From the NCBI GenBank assembly GCA_016180195.1, contig JACPBS010000008.1, positions 1 through 58,111 of the forward strand: a DNA stretch of 58,111 nucleotides, in the 5' to 3' direction. A program made the translations under genes and the position numbers. Source of the DNA: Candidatus Woesearchaeota archaeon (GTDB lineage Archaea > Nanobdellota > Nanobdellia > Woesearchaeales > UBA10216). The notes under the pieces were generated by a model. It was not told the DNA's origin and did no database searches. It saw nothing but the letters and a program-made list of their open reading frames with translations. Shown here piece after piece: positions 24,152 to 33,135 of the stretch (position 1 is its first letter; the number at the start of each line of letters is the position of its first letter).

Positions 24152-26354
24152 CGAATCCCATCATTGTTGAACAGACTGTACGAGCTGCTCTATCAAGTTC
24201 TGCTCTCTTAATTTTTTCTTCGGCATCTTCTGTTAAATTCAGCGAGTTTTCTTTAAAACCTAAATGTTGAATAAATGAATGATAAGCTATATGAAGCAAA
24301 TACTGGTTCTGTATTCGATTTGACCTTTGTTCACTATATCTGCCTTCTTTCAGCATACTTCTGAAGTAAATGTTGCTCATATTAACATATATTGTGGTTT
24401 TGGAACCTTCTTTTACTTCAGCAACTGTCATTTCATTCCATCCAAATTGGCTGTAAAGGGAATCCTTCTCAGTTAGCTTAATTATTTCCGGTGCATTTAC
24501 TTCAAGTTGCCCCGTTTTGTCTGCTTGAATTGGTTCCGTAATTTTTATTGCTCTTTCATTGCTTGTCAAAGTTTCCCCACCTTTATGTTTTAGCCTAAGA
24601 GTAACTCTATGAATTTCTCCTATTTTTGATGACTCGTCACATTTTACGAAAATTTTCATCCTTCCCCCTGTGAAATCTGAATGGCTGTGAATTGATATTC
24701 TTGGTTGCTTAGTGTCGTTTACATCCAAAAGCCATTCGTTAAATGATAGCAAACCATTTGGGGCATCAGATTCAATGTTTAGCCTACTTGTACGCCCCTT
24801 TTTGAGTTTTATTGGATCATTGATATTTGCGATCTTAATGAATGAAGGTTTTTCTTTTGTTTCCAAAGGTTCTAATCCAGCTTTTTTGCCTCCTCCTGAT
24901 GACTTAGTTGCCGACCCGGATTCAATTTTCTTTTGACCTGCTAATGTGATCTTGAATTTTCCTGGGTTAAGCTTGTTTAGCATCTCAGCTAATTTTCTTC
25001 TTATTTCAGTTGTATCCTTCCCAACCTGTTCTGATATTGATTCTTGTTCTCTTGCTTCATTTTCCGCCTTTAGATAGTCATCTTTTGAAAGAATATCTAT
25101 TATCCCAGAAGAAATTTCCTCCTGAGCTGCTTTTTTTAACCGATCTCTTCCTGATGTAAAAAAGAACTTCTTACCAGCAGCTGTTAATTCGTCGCACTCA
25201 ACTTGAACAATGAGTGATTTATAGATATAGCCGAACTTGCAATCATCTTTTAGAATCGTTCTTGGTAAATTCCCCTGAACTTGTCCATTATATGTAATTA
25301 CAATAGGATGCTTATCATCAAATAAATACCTATCAGCTTGAACTGGTTCCCTTATTTTCTTGCCCTTCTTTTCTTTTTCTTCGTATCTTTTTAGCAGAAA
25401 AAATCTGATTTTTACTTCCCCGAAATTTTTATCTATCAATTTATATCTGTATTCTTGTTTATATTGATTTAGTTTACTTGTCTCAATCCTCCTTCTTGCA
25501 CCTAATAAGTTTCTTCTGCTTCCTGGTTTCCATTCGTCATAAAAAAGACTGTAAGGCAAAGGTGGGTCAAAGAGATAATGATCTAAAACCTGAAAATAAT
25601 TTATGAAGCCTTTGTTAATATAAGTTTCATAATTTAGATGAGCCACCAAGGTCCCCGGGTCAAACTGTATGCCGTCTGATTCTATTGATGGGGGGATTTT
25701 GTTTAACACCAAATATTCGTATTTCCCATCTTTTGCTAAATGATCGTCGCTTAATTCATTGAAACGAATTACAGTAAATGCGATTTCGTGACTCTCGGCT
25801 TTTCTAGTTATTATTATGCTGTATTTGCTAAAAGCACACGTTGTAGATCCTCCTTGACCATATTGACCTATTAGGAATGGTTTTCTAAACTTATTGCTAC
25901 TATTTAAAGCCAAAATTGTATCTGGCATTTCTTCTTTTATTAGTCCAATACCTCTATCTCGGAAAAATAAGTTTACGCCATCCCCTACCTTCACAAAAAC
26001 TTCTACTTGGATTTTATCCGGAATGATTTTTGTCTCTTCACTTTGTGATAGGTTTGAAAGATAACCATCTTTTATGTCTAACAATCCCTTTACCGCTTCT
26101 CTGGGTGAAGTTGCATTTTTTATTTTTCCATCTTTCATTGCGCTTAATTCAAGTAACGCATCCATACCATTGGTGATCCTTTCAATAATTGTTGACTCTG
26201 GATTGGAAACAATGTTTACTCTCGCATGGTTTTGTTCAATATCTCCCAAATCTCTCCAACTGCACCCTTTCTCTTCCATTTGCTCTACGACTTTTTCAAC
26301 AATCTCTACAGTTAATTTCTCGGCGTCCATTAATTGAACTAGAAGTTCTTTCAT
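24141..26354 (-). CDS. GHKL (MORC/MutL-like) ATPase, defence-associated
   Basis: This 737-residue protein has the GHKL ATP-binding fold at its N-terminus: N-box ERITNGMDALLEL (58-70), G1 box RDRGIGLIK (132-140) and G2 box GQYGQGGSTTCAFS (163-176). A transducer-like region (about 230-420) and a long C-terminal part with beta-rich (about 500-640) and helical segments follow. Such ATPases act as DNA clamps in MutL and MORC, and MORC-like forms are known in prokaryotic restriction-modification islands. It overlaps the zinc-ribbon gene by 4 bp and faces a DNA methyltransferase. A role in restricting unmethylated DNA is inferred. No nuclease motif is evident in it. Confidence 0.85.
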   Translation of the reverse strand: MKELLVQLMDAEKLTVEIVEKVVEQMEEKGCSWRDLGDIEQNHARVNIVSNPESTIIERITNGMDALLELSAMKDGKIKNATSPREAVKGLLDIKDGYLSNLSQSEETKIIPDKIQVEVFVKVGDGVNLFFRDRGIGLIKEEMPDTILALNSSNKFRKPFLIGQYGQGGSTTCAFSKYSIIITRKAESHEIAFTVIRFNELSDDHLAKDGKYEYLVLNKIPPSIESDGIQFDPGTLVAHLNYETYINKGFINYFQVLDHYLFDPPLPYSLFYDEWKPGSRRNLLGARRRIETSKLNQYKQEYRYKLIDKNFGEVKIRFFLLKRYEEKEKKGKKIREPVQADRYLFDDKHPIVITYNGQVQGNLPRTILKDDCKFGYIYKSLIVQVECDELTAAGKKFFFTSGRDRLKKAAQEEISSGIIDILSKDDYLKAENEAREQESISEQVGKDTTEIRRKLAEMLNKLNPGKFKITLAGQKKIESGSATKSSGGGKKAGLEPLETKEKPSFIKIANINDPIKLKKGRTSRLNIESDAPNGLLSFNEWLLDVNDTKQPRISIHSHSDFTGGRMKIFVKCDESSKIGEIHRVTLRLKHKGGETLTSNERAIKITEPIQADKTGQLEVNAPEIIKLTEKDSLYSQFGWNEMTVAEVKEGSKTTIYVNMSNIYFRSMLKEGRYSEQRSNRIQNQYLLHIAYHSFIQHLGFKENSLNLTEDAEEKIKRAELDRAARTVCSTMMGFVTE

Positions 26355-27328
26355 TTAAGGTCTCCAATAACTGAATAATCGTCTCTTTTATCGGTGATTG
26401 CACCAAGTTCCCTTAACAAAGCTATTTTACTTGAACCAAACGTTGCTGAAAGGTTTTTTATTTGGGCTTGAAATTGATTCTGGTTCCCGATTTTGGCTTT
26501 TCTACTCCAAACATTTATTGAATCAAGAAATGGTTTGTATTGCTCAAACCAAGCGTAAATTTCATCTTTATTTCTCTTATGTCTGCTAAGAAATTTATGA
26601 AAATCATTCAAAACAGTATATTCTCTGTAGTCGTTTGAATCAATTTCTTTAAGGTGTTTTAATATTAGTTTTTTTTCTTCATCAGTCAACACTTGAATTC
26701 CTTTTCCTTCATCAAGGAGTGTATTGTTCAATTTTGCAAAAGCAAAACCTTGGGATGTTGGCATGACAAATACTTTTTCCCAATTTTTATCGGGTATTTT
26801 GCTTATGTTTACACCCTTTTCATCCTTTGCTGTAAGAAGCCCCATTTCATGATAAGTTCTGATAAAGTGCCATACCAATCTACCTTTGGCTGAAGGATTG
26901 TTTGGATTGCTTGGGAACCCTCTGAACTTTGACAGTGTTTTTGAACCGATGTGTGTCGTTGCTGACAATTTGCAAAGATCTTCTACTACCGCGTGTAAAT
27001 TTGCCCCTGCTTTGTTTTTTAAAGAGTGTTCCGACACTATCCTGAGAACTGCTTTTCCTGGAAAAAAGCTGTTAAACATTCCCCATGAACCCATTAGTTT
27101 GGTGAATTCTGAAATTATAGGGTGTCCTTCAGGAAGACCCGATAAATTGGCAGTAGTACTTAAAGAGGGGCTAGAAGTAAGTGAGTGCTCAGGATTTATT
27201 AAAAACAGATGAGGACCGAAGTTACACATTGGACAGGCTTTGTTCCGTGAGAAGTCAAATTCTGAATTACATCTACCACATTTTACTGGGTTAGATTGGT
27301 CTGTTCTTAGAAACTTTATGCTAACCAT
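26351..27328 (-). CDS. Zinc-ribbon protein partner of the GHKL ATPase, unknown
   Basis: This 325-residue protein begins with a zinc ribbon (CGRCNSEFDFSRNKACPMC, about 17-35). A mostly helical body follows, with a winged-helix-like LVWHFIRTYHEMGLLTAKD and a C-terminal helical region. I do not recognise the family and see no nuclease motif. Its ATGA overlap with the GHKL ATPase gene shows tight co-expression. GGGGTGA precedes the ATG, and three TAACCATTA repeats lie at the promoter. It may bring DNA binding or effector activity to the ATPase. Confidence 0.75.
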   Translation of the reverse strand: MVSIKFLRTDQSNPVKCGRCNSEFDFSRNKACPMCNFGPHLFLINPEHSLTSSPSLSTTANLSGLPEGHPIISEFTKLMGSWGMFNSFFPGKAVLRIVSEHSLKNKAGANLHAVVEDLCKLSATTHIGSKTLSKFRGFPSNPNNPSAKGRLVWHFIRTYHEMGLLTAKDEKGVNISKIPDKNWEKVFVMPTSQGFAFAKLNNTLLDEGKGIQVLTDEEKKLILKHLKEIDSNDYREYTVLNDFHKFLSRHKRNKDEIYAWFEQYKPFLDSINVWSRKAKIGNQNQFQAQIKNLSATFGSSKIALLRELGAITDKRDDYSVIGDLK

Positions 27329-27382
27329 TATTCACCCCTAATAAATATTCTTTAACCATTAAGGGTTGAATTAACCATTAAG
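27322..27382. promoter_or_regulatory. Repeated TTAACCATTAAG sites upstream of the GHKL operon
   Basis: TTAACCATTAAG occurs exactly at 27,352-27,363 and 27,371-27,382, and TAACCATTA again at 27,322-27,330 over the start codon. The sites flank the minus-strand TATA-like GAATATTTATTAG, so they probably bind a repressor. Iterons for replication are an alternative, as an AAA ATPase gene starts 94 bp away. Confidence 0.6.
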
Positions 27383-27475
27383 TATTTATATTTTTCGGAA
27401 TATTTCCGGGGTTCCGGGTTCCCAAACATTTATAAATAGGTAATCACTTTCATAGTGAATTCATGGTGAACTGTG

Positions 27476-28642
27476 ATGAGTGAATATGATGAGTTCAAGA
27501 AAATTGAAGCAGAAGTTGGAGCCCTTGGAAAAGCTGATCCTTACGCAAAGTTCAAATTAAGACCGTTGTTAGACGACGACCCTTTTGATGATAAGCTTTT
27601 CGTGAACTATAATGAGGAAAAGCTACAGCTATTCAGGCATGTAGCCAGGCACATCAACAGCGGACCCGAATTGAAAGTGCCCAACAAGGTCATTGCCATT
27701 GTAGGCAAATCTGGTTCTGGGAAAACCTCTCTTGTTAACCAACTGTTCGAGAAGCTTGAAATGTATTCGGGTCTGTCGACTGCTAGAAACTTGAAATTCG
27801 CGATAAAGTTCGGGGCTAAGTACGGTGACGCTAAATATCTGGAAGACAGGCTTCCAATAAAAGGGCTTACAAGAGGCATAATTTTCCTCGACGACGCCCA
27901 CTTTGGATACTATCCAGAAAACGATGGAAGCCGCAAAGACCCGCTTAAGACACTCTCCAGTAAAGTGAGCGAGTCTGTCATAATAACTACTTGGGACATT
28001 TTTGGGTGGTCATACGTTATGAGTGTTGTGCCTGATTTCATTAAATATTTCGACGAGGTCATTTATCTTGATGGTCTCAACTATGGGCACATGATTGAGT
28101 TGGTCAAGAAGAGAACGGAGCGCTACAGTTTTGCCGAAGAACCTTTTGACTATTACAACACCTTTAACGAGGCAGGCGTTACTCATGCGTTCGATACCTC
28201 ACAAAGAAACCCCCGGCTTTTTTTGATTATAGTAGATGGTTCTCTTACGTTTGCATTTAAAGAAGGTAAAGACAAAGTTGATGATGTGTCGTTTGAGAAT
28301 GCTGTTTCCGCTTTGGGCTATGAAGGAGAAGTTGAAGACCTACTCCATGACAATGTGGTTTACTATATGCTAAGCGCTCCTTCAAACACAATCAAAGACT
28401 TGCTGAAGTTCATCAAGGTCGATAGGTCAACTTTGCAAAAAAGACTTCAAGAGCTTGTTAAGCGGAAGATTGTTTTTGTCCATGAACACGGAGAGGGCGA
28501 AAGTATTCCCAAAGGGAAATACTACCAGATGAACCCTCTTGCAGCAGTAAGGATGGAAGATAAAATGTGCGAAGAGGTAAAAAAGAGTATTCACAGGTTC
28601 CTTATAACTAAGGTGGGTGGTGAGAACATGGGGAAGAACTGA
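27476..28642 (+). CDS. AAA+ ATPase with C-terminal winged helix (Orc1/Cdc6-like)
   Basis: Starting at the ATG one codon after an in-frame GTG, this 388-residue protein has Walker A GKSGSGKT (78-85, counted from the GTG) and Walker B IIFLDDAH (136-143). A lid region precedes a winged helix (about 300-360: TIKDLLKFIKVDRSTLQKRLQELVKRKIV). The order resembles Orc1/Cdc6 initiators and related element ATPases. It may open the replication origin of the element. GGTGA lies about 8 nt upstream and TTTATAAAT about 45 bp upstream. A signalling STAND-like ATPase is a less likely alternative. Confidence 0.8.
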   Translation: MSEYDEFKKIEAEVGALGKADPYAKFKLRPLLDDDPFDDKLFVNYNEEKLQLFRHVARHINSGPELKVPNKVIAIVGKSGSGKTSLVNQLFEKLEMYSGLSTARNLKFAIKFGAKYGDAKYLEDRLPIKGLTRGIIFLDDAHFGYYPENDGSRKDPLKTLSSKVSESVIITTWDIFGWSYVMSVVPDFIKYFDEVIYLDGLNYGHMIELVKKRTERYSFAEEPFDYYNTFNEAGVTHAFDTSQRNPRLFLIIVDGSLTFAFKEGKDKVDDVSFENAVSALGYEGEVEDLLHDNVVYYMLSAPSNTIKDLLKFIKVDRSTLQKRLQELVKRKIVFVHEHGEGESIPKGKYYQMNPLAAVRMEDKMCEEVKKSIHRFLITKVGGENMGKN

Positions 28643-28798
28643 ATTAGCGGAGATACCCATTGGAGGACAGCACCCGCCGCCTCATCAGTTACTAAGCATA
28701 ACCTGAAGCGGGAATACTCCTTTATATTTTTTTGCATTTTTGATTTTGCAAAAATTTTCATGAGGCACATCATAAAAAATTTACGGAGATGATAGATC

Positions 28799-29797
28799 AT
28801 GACTATAGTTAGTATTAATGTACAGAATGTAAATGGATTGAGGTTCGGAACACTCAAGGTAGATGATTATTTCATTGAGCAGTTCCCAAAGCAAGCGATA
28901 ACAAGTACAAACATAAATCATTTAGATGTCCTTAACCTTGGTGAGAGCGCCCTTGGGACAGAGATAACTGAAATTTTGCTAGAGCCGGCAAGGATTACAG
29001 CAGAAGCAATCGATGAAAAGATATCTTCCAATGGGTTGAACTTGCTAATGGCCATTCTTCCGGCTGGGGAACAGCTCTCTTTTGATCAGGTTAGGGACAT
29101 AATACAAGCTCAGAAGGATTCAAACCTGAAAGTGATACGTGTATTCCTCACACCCAACATTAGAATCCAGCAAGCAAAAGAGCTCATCTCGCTGGCTGCC
29201 AAGAACAAGACTGCAATGCCTGTATTTGACATGCACATGGACATAACAAAATTAATCGCACTTTATGAGCACTGTCTGGAAATTGGAATAAAGTTGGTTG
29301 GTTTCATAAGCAGAGGTTTCAACTCAGAAACAGAAGCGCTTATCATGTCCTACATAAGAGACCGTCCCAATGATGCCGTCATCAGACACGTTTCTTGGAT
29401 AAACCCGAGAACAAGGCTTGAAAGGGACTACATAAGGTCGTTTGTTTACTATGTTTTCGGATTTGACCTTTTCAGCTTCCAAACCAAAATTGGGCGGCAG
29501 GACGCACCTATTGAAAGAATTGTTCAGCTAGATAGGGGACAAATGATTTACGTGCCAATTATAGACGTAGGTGTATGTGGATGTGTTGTTCATACCGGCA
29601 GGAGCTGCGAGCTGGTAGCAAGGTCTTATGAGCGACAAAGAAAGGCAACGGTTCCAAGCTCTGCGCACACTTTGCGAACCATAAATGACGTCTGCATTGA
29701 CATCTATACTTCTCTTGCAAGAAGAGAAGACCCTCGAGCTTATTTTGAAACAGATGAGGTAAAGGATGCTGTTGAGCTAGTCCAGTCTATGATTTAG
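28799..29797 (+). CDS. Unknown 332-residue element protein
   Basis: A good GGAGATGA precedes the ATG. The sequence alternates hydrophobic strands and helices (LNLLMAILPAGEQLSF, LKVIRVFLTPNI, KTAMPVFDMHMDI, GIKLVGFISRGF), which suggests a TIM-barrel-like or other alpha/beta fold. The C-terminal third has the cysteine-containing DVGVCGCVVHTGRSCEL. No known active site can be named. It follows the AAA ATPase gene in the same direction with a 156-bp gap and its own AT-rich promoter (TTTATATTTT). Confidence 0.7.
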   Translation: MTIVSINVQNVNGLRFGTLKVDDYFIEQFPKQAITSTNINHLDVLNLGESALGTEITEILLEPARITAEAIDEKISSNGLNLLMAILPAGEQLSFDQVRDIIQAQKDSNLKVIRVFLTPNIRIQQAKELISLAAKNKTAMPVFDMHMDITKLIALYEHCLEIGIKLVGFISRGFNSETEALIMSYIRDRPNDAVIRHVSWINPRTRLERDYIRSFVYYVFGFDLFSFQTKIGRQDAPIERIVQLDRGQMIYVPIIDVGVCGCVVHTGRSCELVARSYERQRKATVPSSAHTLRTINDVCIDIYTSLARREDPRAYFETDEVKDAVELVQSMI

Positions 29798-30046
29798 AGC
29801 ATTATTTAACTCGGCACTGGAGATTACCAATGCCGCTCTAAATTGTTTTTTTATTCTTGGACCAAATTTTTTGGTCCTATCTTTTTGTAGGTGCTTGCAG
29901 ACAATAAACTCCCCATCTAAACATTCGCTATCCATACAACTACAGAGCTTAGCTTCATTCCATTCTTTGCAGTGTTGAAAGATTTCTTCAAACAACTCAG
30001 AATGTTTCACCTTCCATATAGCTTCCAGCTTAGTGAGATGGTTCAT
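29777..30046 (-). CDS. Small SWIM-type zinc-finger protein
   Basis: This 89-residue protein contains CSCMDSECLDGEFIVCKHLQ, matching the SWIM pattern CxC...CxH, between two basic helical parts. SWIM fingers bind DNA or proteins. Its start overlaps the DUF2080-like gene by 4 bp, so the two are one operon under the 20-bp palindrome upstream. Its end overlaps the 332-residue gene by 21 bp tail to tail. Confidence 0.75.
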   Translation of the reverse strand: MNHLTKLEAIWKVKHSELFEEIFQHCKEWNEAKLCSCMDSECLDGEFIVCKHLQKDRTKKFGPRIKKQFRAALVISSAELNNALNHRLD

Positions 30047-30234
30047 TTTTTTGTCCCCTCCAGTATGAAAATAAGAGCTTCATACTTAGCATAATCTTGA
30101 GATACAGTTATTCTGGCACCGCCATGGTTTTGTGCCTTAATTTTTGTCCTAATCACTAGTGGTTTAACACGTAGTTTTTCATTGTTGAAAGTAATAGTCG
30201 TAGGTTTCTTAAGTATTATTTCTTTCATTATCAT
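30043..30234 (-). CDS. DUF2080-like small protein
   Basis: This 63-residue protein ends with the family-like pattern KIKAQNHGGARITVSQDYAKYEALIFILEG, comparable to the GNGAVIPYTKKYIGKEVYVIL core of the protein at 466-621. The start is leaderless, about 25 bp from a TTTAAATATTT box. A perfect 20-bp palindrome lies directly upstream, so autoregulation is plausible. Function is unknown beyond its element association. Confidence 0.7.
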   Translation of the reverse strand: MIMKEIILKKPTTITFNNEKLRVKPLVIRTKIKAQNHGGARITVSQDYAKYEALIFILEGTKK

Positions 30235-30254
30235 TACTTAAGTATACTTAAGTA
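30235..30254. promoter_or_regulatory. 20-bp perfect palindrome operator
   Basis: TACTTAAGTATACTTAAGTA abuts the start codon of the DUF2080-like gene, and a further CTTAAGTATTA lies inside the gene near 30,208. Two overlapping ACTTAAGT half-sites suggest cooperative binding of a ribbon-helix-helix protein. Confidence 0.7.
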
Positions 30255-30467
30255 TTACTTTTAAATATTTTGTGTTATTTTAGGATATAGATTAAGCAAG
30301 AAGTAATTTCAACTTAGAATGAATAAAAAAAGATTAAGTTTTATGAAATTTTCTTACTTTTTTATAAATTCGCTTTCTACATTATCTTGTATTTTAGTGA
30401 AGTTTAACGATTTATTTAAATACCTGTTCTTTATAAGGGGTTTATGGAATCGAGAAATGTGCTTTTT

Positions 30468-30952
30468 CTAGGATTTGTAGTGGGGTTTATAACCCAACCA
30501 TTGATAAATAGGAACTAGTCTTATTTTGGTATTTAAGTGCGTTCCTTTGGCGAACGCCTTTTTCCTTATCTTTTCCATCTTTCTGTTAAGTCTGCCAAGC
30601 TCAAAGAATTCAGAACCCTTCTTTTGGCGATCCCGGTATGTCAGGTTAAGACAGTGCCTGCAGTAAAGGACTAATTCACCTTCTGGGAAGTACAGCGAGT
30701 ATACGCTTTTAGAGCAACCAGGGCAGATAAACCACAGCCTGAACCCACCAAGATAGCAGCTTTGAGCCTCAAAATCAATGTGAACTGATTTATGGTCATT
30801 AGTACCCCCAACTGTATGAGTTAATGGCAGGTCCAATCCTGATTTAATGACAATTTCCTTTGTCCACTCATAGAACTCTTTATCTCTTTTCTTGGGAGGT
30901 AAGACTCCCCTATGTTAACCCCGTTAGCTTTTTCAATGCATCGCTTTGTCAT
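30468..30952 (-). pseudogene. Zinc-ribbon element protein with a one-base frameshift
   Basis: The downstream frame (122 residues, no ATG start) has CPGCSKSVYSLYF...YCRHCLNLTYRDR, a zinc-ribbon element protein. Upstream, another frame begins MTKRCIEKANGVNIGESYLPRK from the ATG at 30,952. Adding one A to the AAAA run near 30,886-30,889 joins them as ...YLPRKRDKEFYEWTKEIVIKSG. A joined protein would be about 161 residues. The lesion may be a real mutation, a sequencing error in the A-run, or programmed slippage. Confidence 0.75.
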
Positions 30953-31009
30953 GCTTATTTTTCCGAAATCTATTGGAAAATTTCCAGATTTCATATATGA
31001 ACTTGAATG

Positions 31010-32584
31010 TCACCGCTTCCAATGTTCTTGGCACAGGGGTCTCCCCTCTTTTGTCATTTTGCATTCATAGCTTCCACAATCTTTAGCCGAGCAAGGCAAA
31101 TAGTAGGAAACAGCTTCGGTCCATTCAATGCCATCCTCAACTGCCTCTTCTTTTAAATAAGGAGTAAGGTTGACATCATTGACTTTATTGACATCTGCAT
31201 TGTCAGCCAAGTCAACCTTGTCAGGGCTGCCTGGAGTATTAATTTTAATGCCTTTCCAGCATTGGATTCGCTCCTGCTTCCCGTTTATCCACAGTGAAGG
31301 TCTATAATCCTCGATTCTGACAATTTTTTGGAGGTGTCTATGGAAAGTGTTCTCAGGTACCGCAGGGTAGCCCATTTCTCTGCAGTATGAGGTGTATTCT
31401 GTGTAGAGTAGTTTTTTTGGAACATGGTCTTCACTGGACACAAGGATCCTGTCCATTCTAAAAGAGGCTACGCTATCACTCTTTCTGAGGTAAACTTCCC
31501 TAGTTCTTTCTATGCTGGCAGCGTTTGAAAAGTCCTGTTGCTGGAGCAATCTTTTCAGTCCTTCCAGGGAGAAATTCAAGAATCCGGAAAGCTCTTCTGG
31601 AGTCGTTAGTGTATTTATTAGGCACTGATTGGCTTCTTTTCCTACAAATTTGTTCGGAAAATCAACAATTAGCCATCTCCTGAAAAAGCCATCACTGTCA
31701 TCAGGGCTTCTCGGTATATAGTTGCAGCTGAATATAAGCTTAGCCTTGTTCTCAAAGAAGAAGCAATGCTCAAATTTTCTCTCCCCGGGAAGCAAGTCTT
31801 GCCCCGTAGCCATCTTGAATGTTCCCGTTTCCAGCAATGCCTTGGCAGACAGGTCTGCGCATATGTTAGCCATTTTTCCAAATAAGCCTGCTGGTGCAAA
31901 CCTGTTATTTTCAAGTTGCTGAAGAGGAATGCTGGCGCAGTTTTGTGATCCCAAAAAGTTTTTCAACAATCTGAGAAATGTTGATTTCCCATTCGCTCCT
32001 GTGCCGGTTAAAAGTATGGCTTTGTGAATGGGGTATTTCGGAAAAAGGCAATATCCTGCCAACTCTTGCAAAGCCGGCACATCTGCTTCAGTTACCACTT
32101 CTTTCAGGAATTTTTTTATTTTAGGGCAATCAGTAGACTCAGCATAATGAACAGGAAGCTTGTTAAAAAATATGTATTCTGGCGAATGATTTTCAATGCA
32201 CATTGTTTGAAAATTAAGCACCCCATTAGCAAGGCAAATCCTATCTTCTGGTTCTTGAATTTCTTCTCTACTTTTATATGTGCTGCGCCTGATATGAGCC
32301 AATGTCTCGTTTACTAAGTAACTGCTGCAAAGCTCGCCGAGCAAGTCTTCTGCTTCAGCTGCTAAGCGCTTATCTCCTGACCCTCCATAAATGCCCTCGT
32401 AATATACGAAAATTTCGTTATTGTCGCTGAGAGTGAGTATTTCGTACTTTGCAAGAAAGTACCGTGCCAAGATAAACGGCACTTTACTCTTATTTTTTTC
32501 TATCTCCTCTCTTAAGTTTTGGATTTCATTTGCTTTCTTTTCCTCCTCGCTAATTTCTTTTGCTAATTCTTCTGCATTATTCAA
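31010..32584 (-). CDS. D5-like SF3 helicase of the element
   Basis: This 524-residue protein has a D5-N type region (about 80-180), then Walker A GTGANGKST (194-202), QLENNRFAPAGLFGKMANICADLS, a KFEHCFFFENKAKLIFSCNYIPR sensor region and FFRRWLIVDFP, the pattern of P4/D5 primase-helicases. A C-terminal winged helix and a cysteine-rich end (CSAKDCGSYECK...CQEH) follow. It overlaps the primase gene by 4 bp. Together they would open and prime the element's replication fork. Confidence 0.9.
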   Translation of the reverse strand: MNNAEELAKEISEEEKKANEIQNLREEIEKNKSKVPFILARYFLAKYEILTLSDNNEIFVYYEGIYGGSGDKRLAAEAEDLLGELCSSYLVNETLAHIRRSTYKSREEIQEPEDRICLANGVLNFQTMCIENHSPEYIFFNKLPVHYAESTDCPKIKKFLKEVVTEADVPALQELAGYCLFPKYPIHKAILLTGTGANGKSTFLRLLKNFLGSQNCASIPLQQLENNRFAPAGLFGKMANICADLSAKALLETGTFKMATGQDLLPGERKFEHCFFFENKAKLIFSCNYIPRSPDDSDGFFRRWLIVDFPNKFVGKEANQCLINTLTTPEELSGFLNFSLEGLKRLLQQQDFSNAASIERTREVYLRKSDSVASFRMDRILVSSEDHVPKKLLYTEYTSYCREMGYPAVPENTFHRHLQKIVRIEDYRPSLWINGKQERIQCWKGIKINTPGSPDKVDLADNADVNKVNDVNLTPYLKEEAVEDGIEWTEAVSYYLPCSAKDCGSYECKMTKEGRPLCQEHWKR

Positions 32585-33135
32585 TTTTCACCCCCTCCCT
32601 CGTTTGAGAATACAAGTTCTTTTGGTCGCCCTGTCTTCCAATGAGGCGCATCCTCCAGAGCTATCAAGACATTTTCACTGACTTTCAAAGCATCGCAACC
32701 AAAGTGTTGCGTCAGCCTTCTGCGTAGGTTCTTCCTTTTTTCAGGGGTCATCAATGGGAAATCAGACATAATCAGTCTAAAGTGAAACCCTCTGCTGCCA
32801 GTCCGGTAAGAGGAAAAAACAAGGCATTGCCCAAGCAGTTTTTCAAGAACTTGGGAGTATAGATCGGGATTCTCAAGATCAAGGCAAAGTTCTGGTTCAA
32901 ATAGGGAACGATTATTGGATTTTTCAACAAACCACCAGGCTGGAACGTAATGTGCCTTGTAAAGCTGGACTTCTTGGAAAAGGTCATCCAAATGCCATAG
33001 TTCCATCACACTATGGCGCAGGCTCCAAATAGAGTTCCCGTCAACTAATTTAGCATGAGCCAGCTTGAAATCCCCGAATTTGTTTGCCAAACGCTGCAGC
33101 TGCCCCCACTTTGCATTAACATGCCATGGTATCAT
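32581..33135 (-). CDS. Minimal archaeo-eukaryotic-type primase
   Basis: This 184-residue protein has AEP signatures: an acidic ELCLDLEN strand, then SSYRTGSRGFHFRLIM (the SxRGxH motif) and a final EDAPHWKTG. It lacks the larger PriS subdomains and resembles the compact primases of plasmids. It overlaps the helicase by 4 bp downstream and the ribbon-helix-helix gene by 4 bp upstream, forming a three-gene replication operon. Confidence 0.8.
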   Translation of the reverse strand: MIPWHVNAKWGQLQRLANKFGDFKLAHAKLVDGNSIWSLRHSVMELWHLDDLFQEVQLYKAHYVPAWWFVEKSNNRSLFEPELCLDLENPDLYSQVLEKLLGQCLVFSSYRTGSRGFHFRLIMSDFPLMTPEKRKNLRRRLTQHFGCDALKVSENVLIALEDAPHWKTGRPKELVFSNEGGGEN

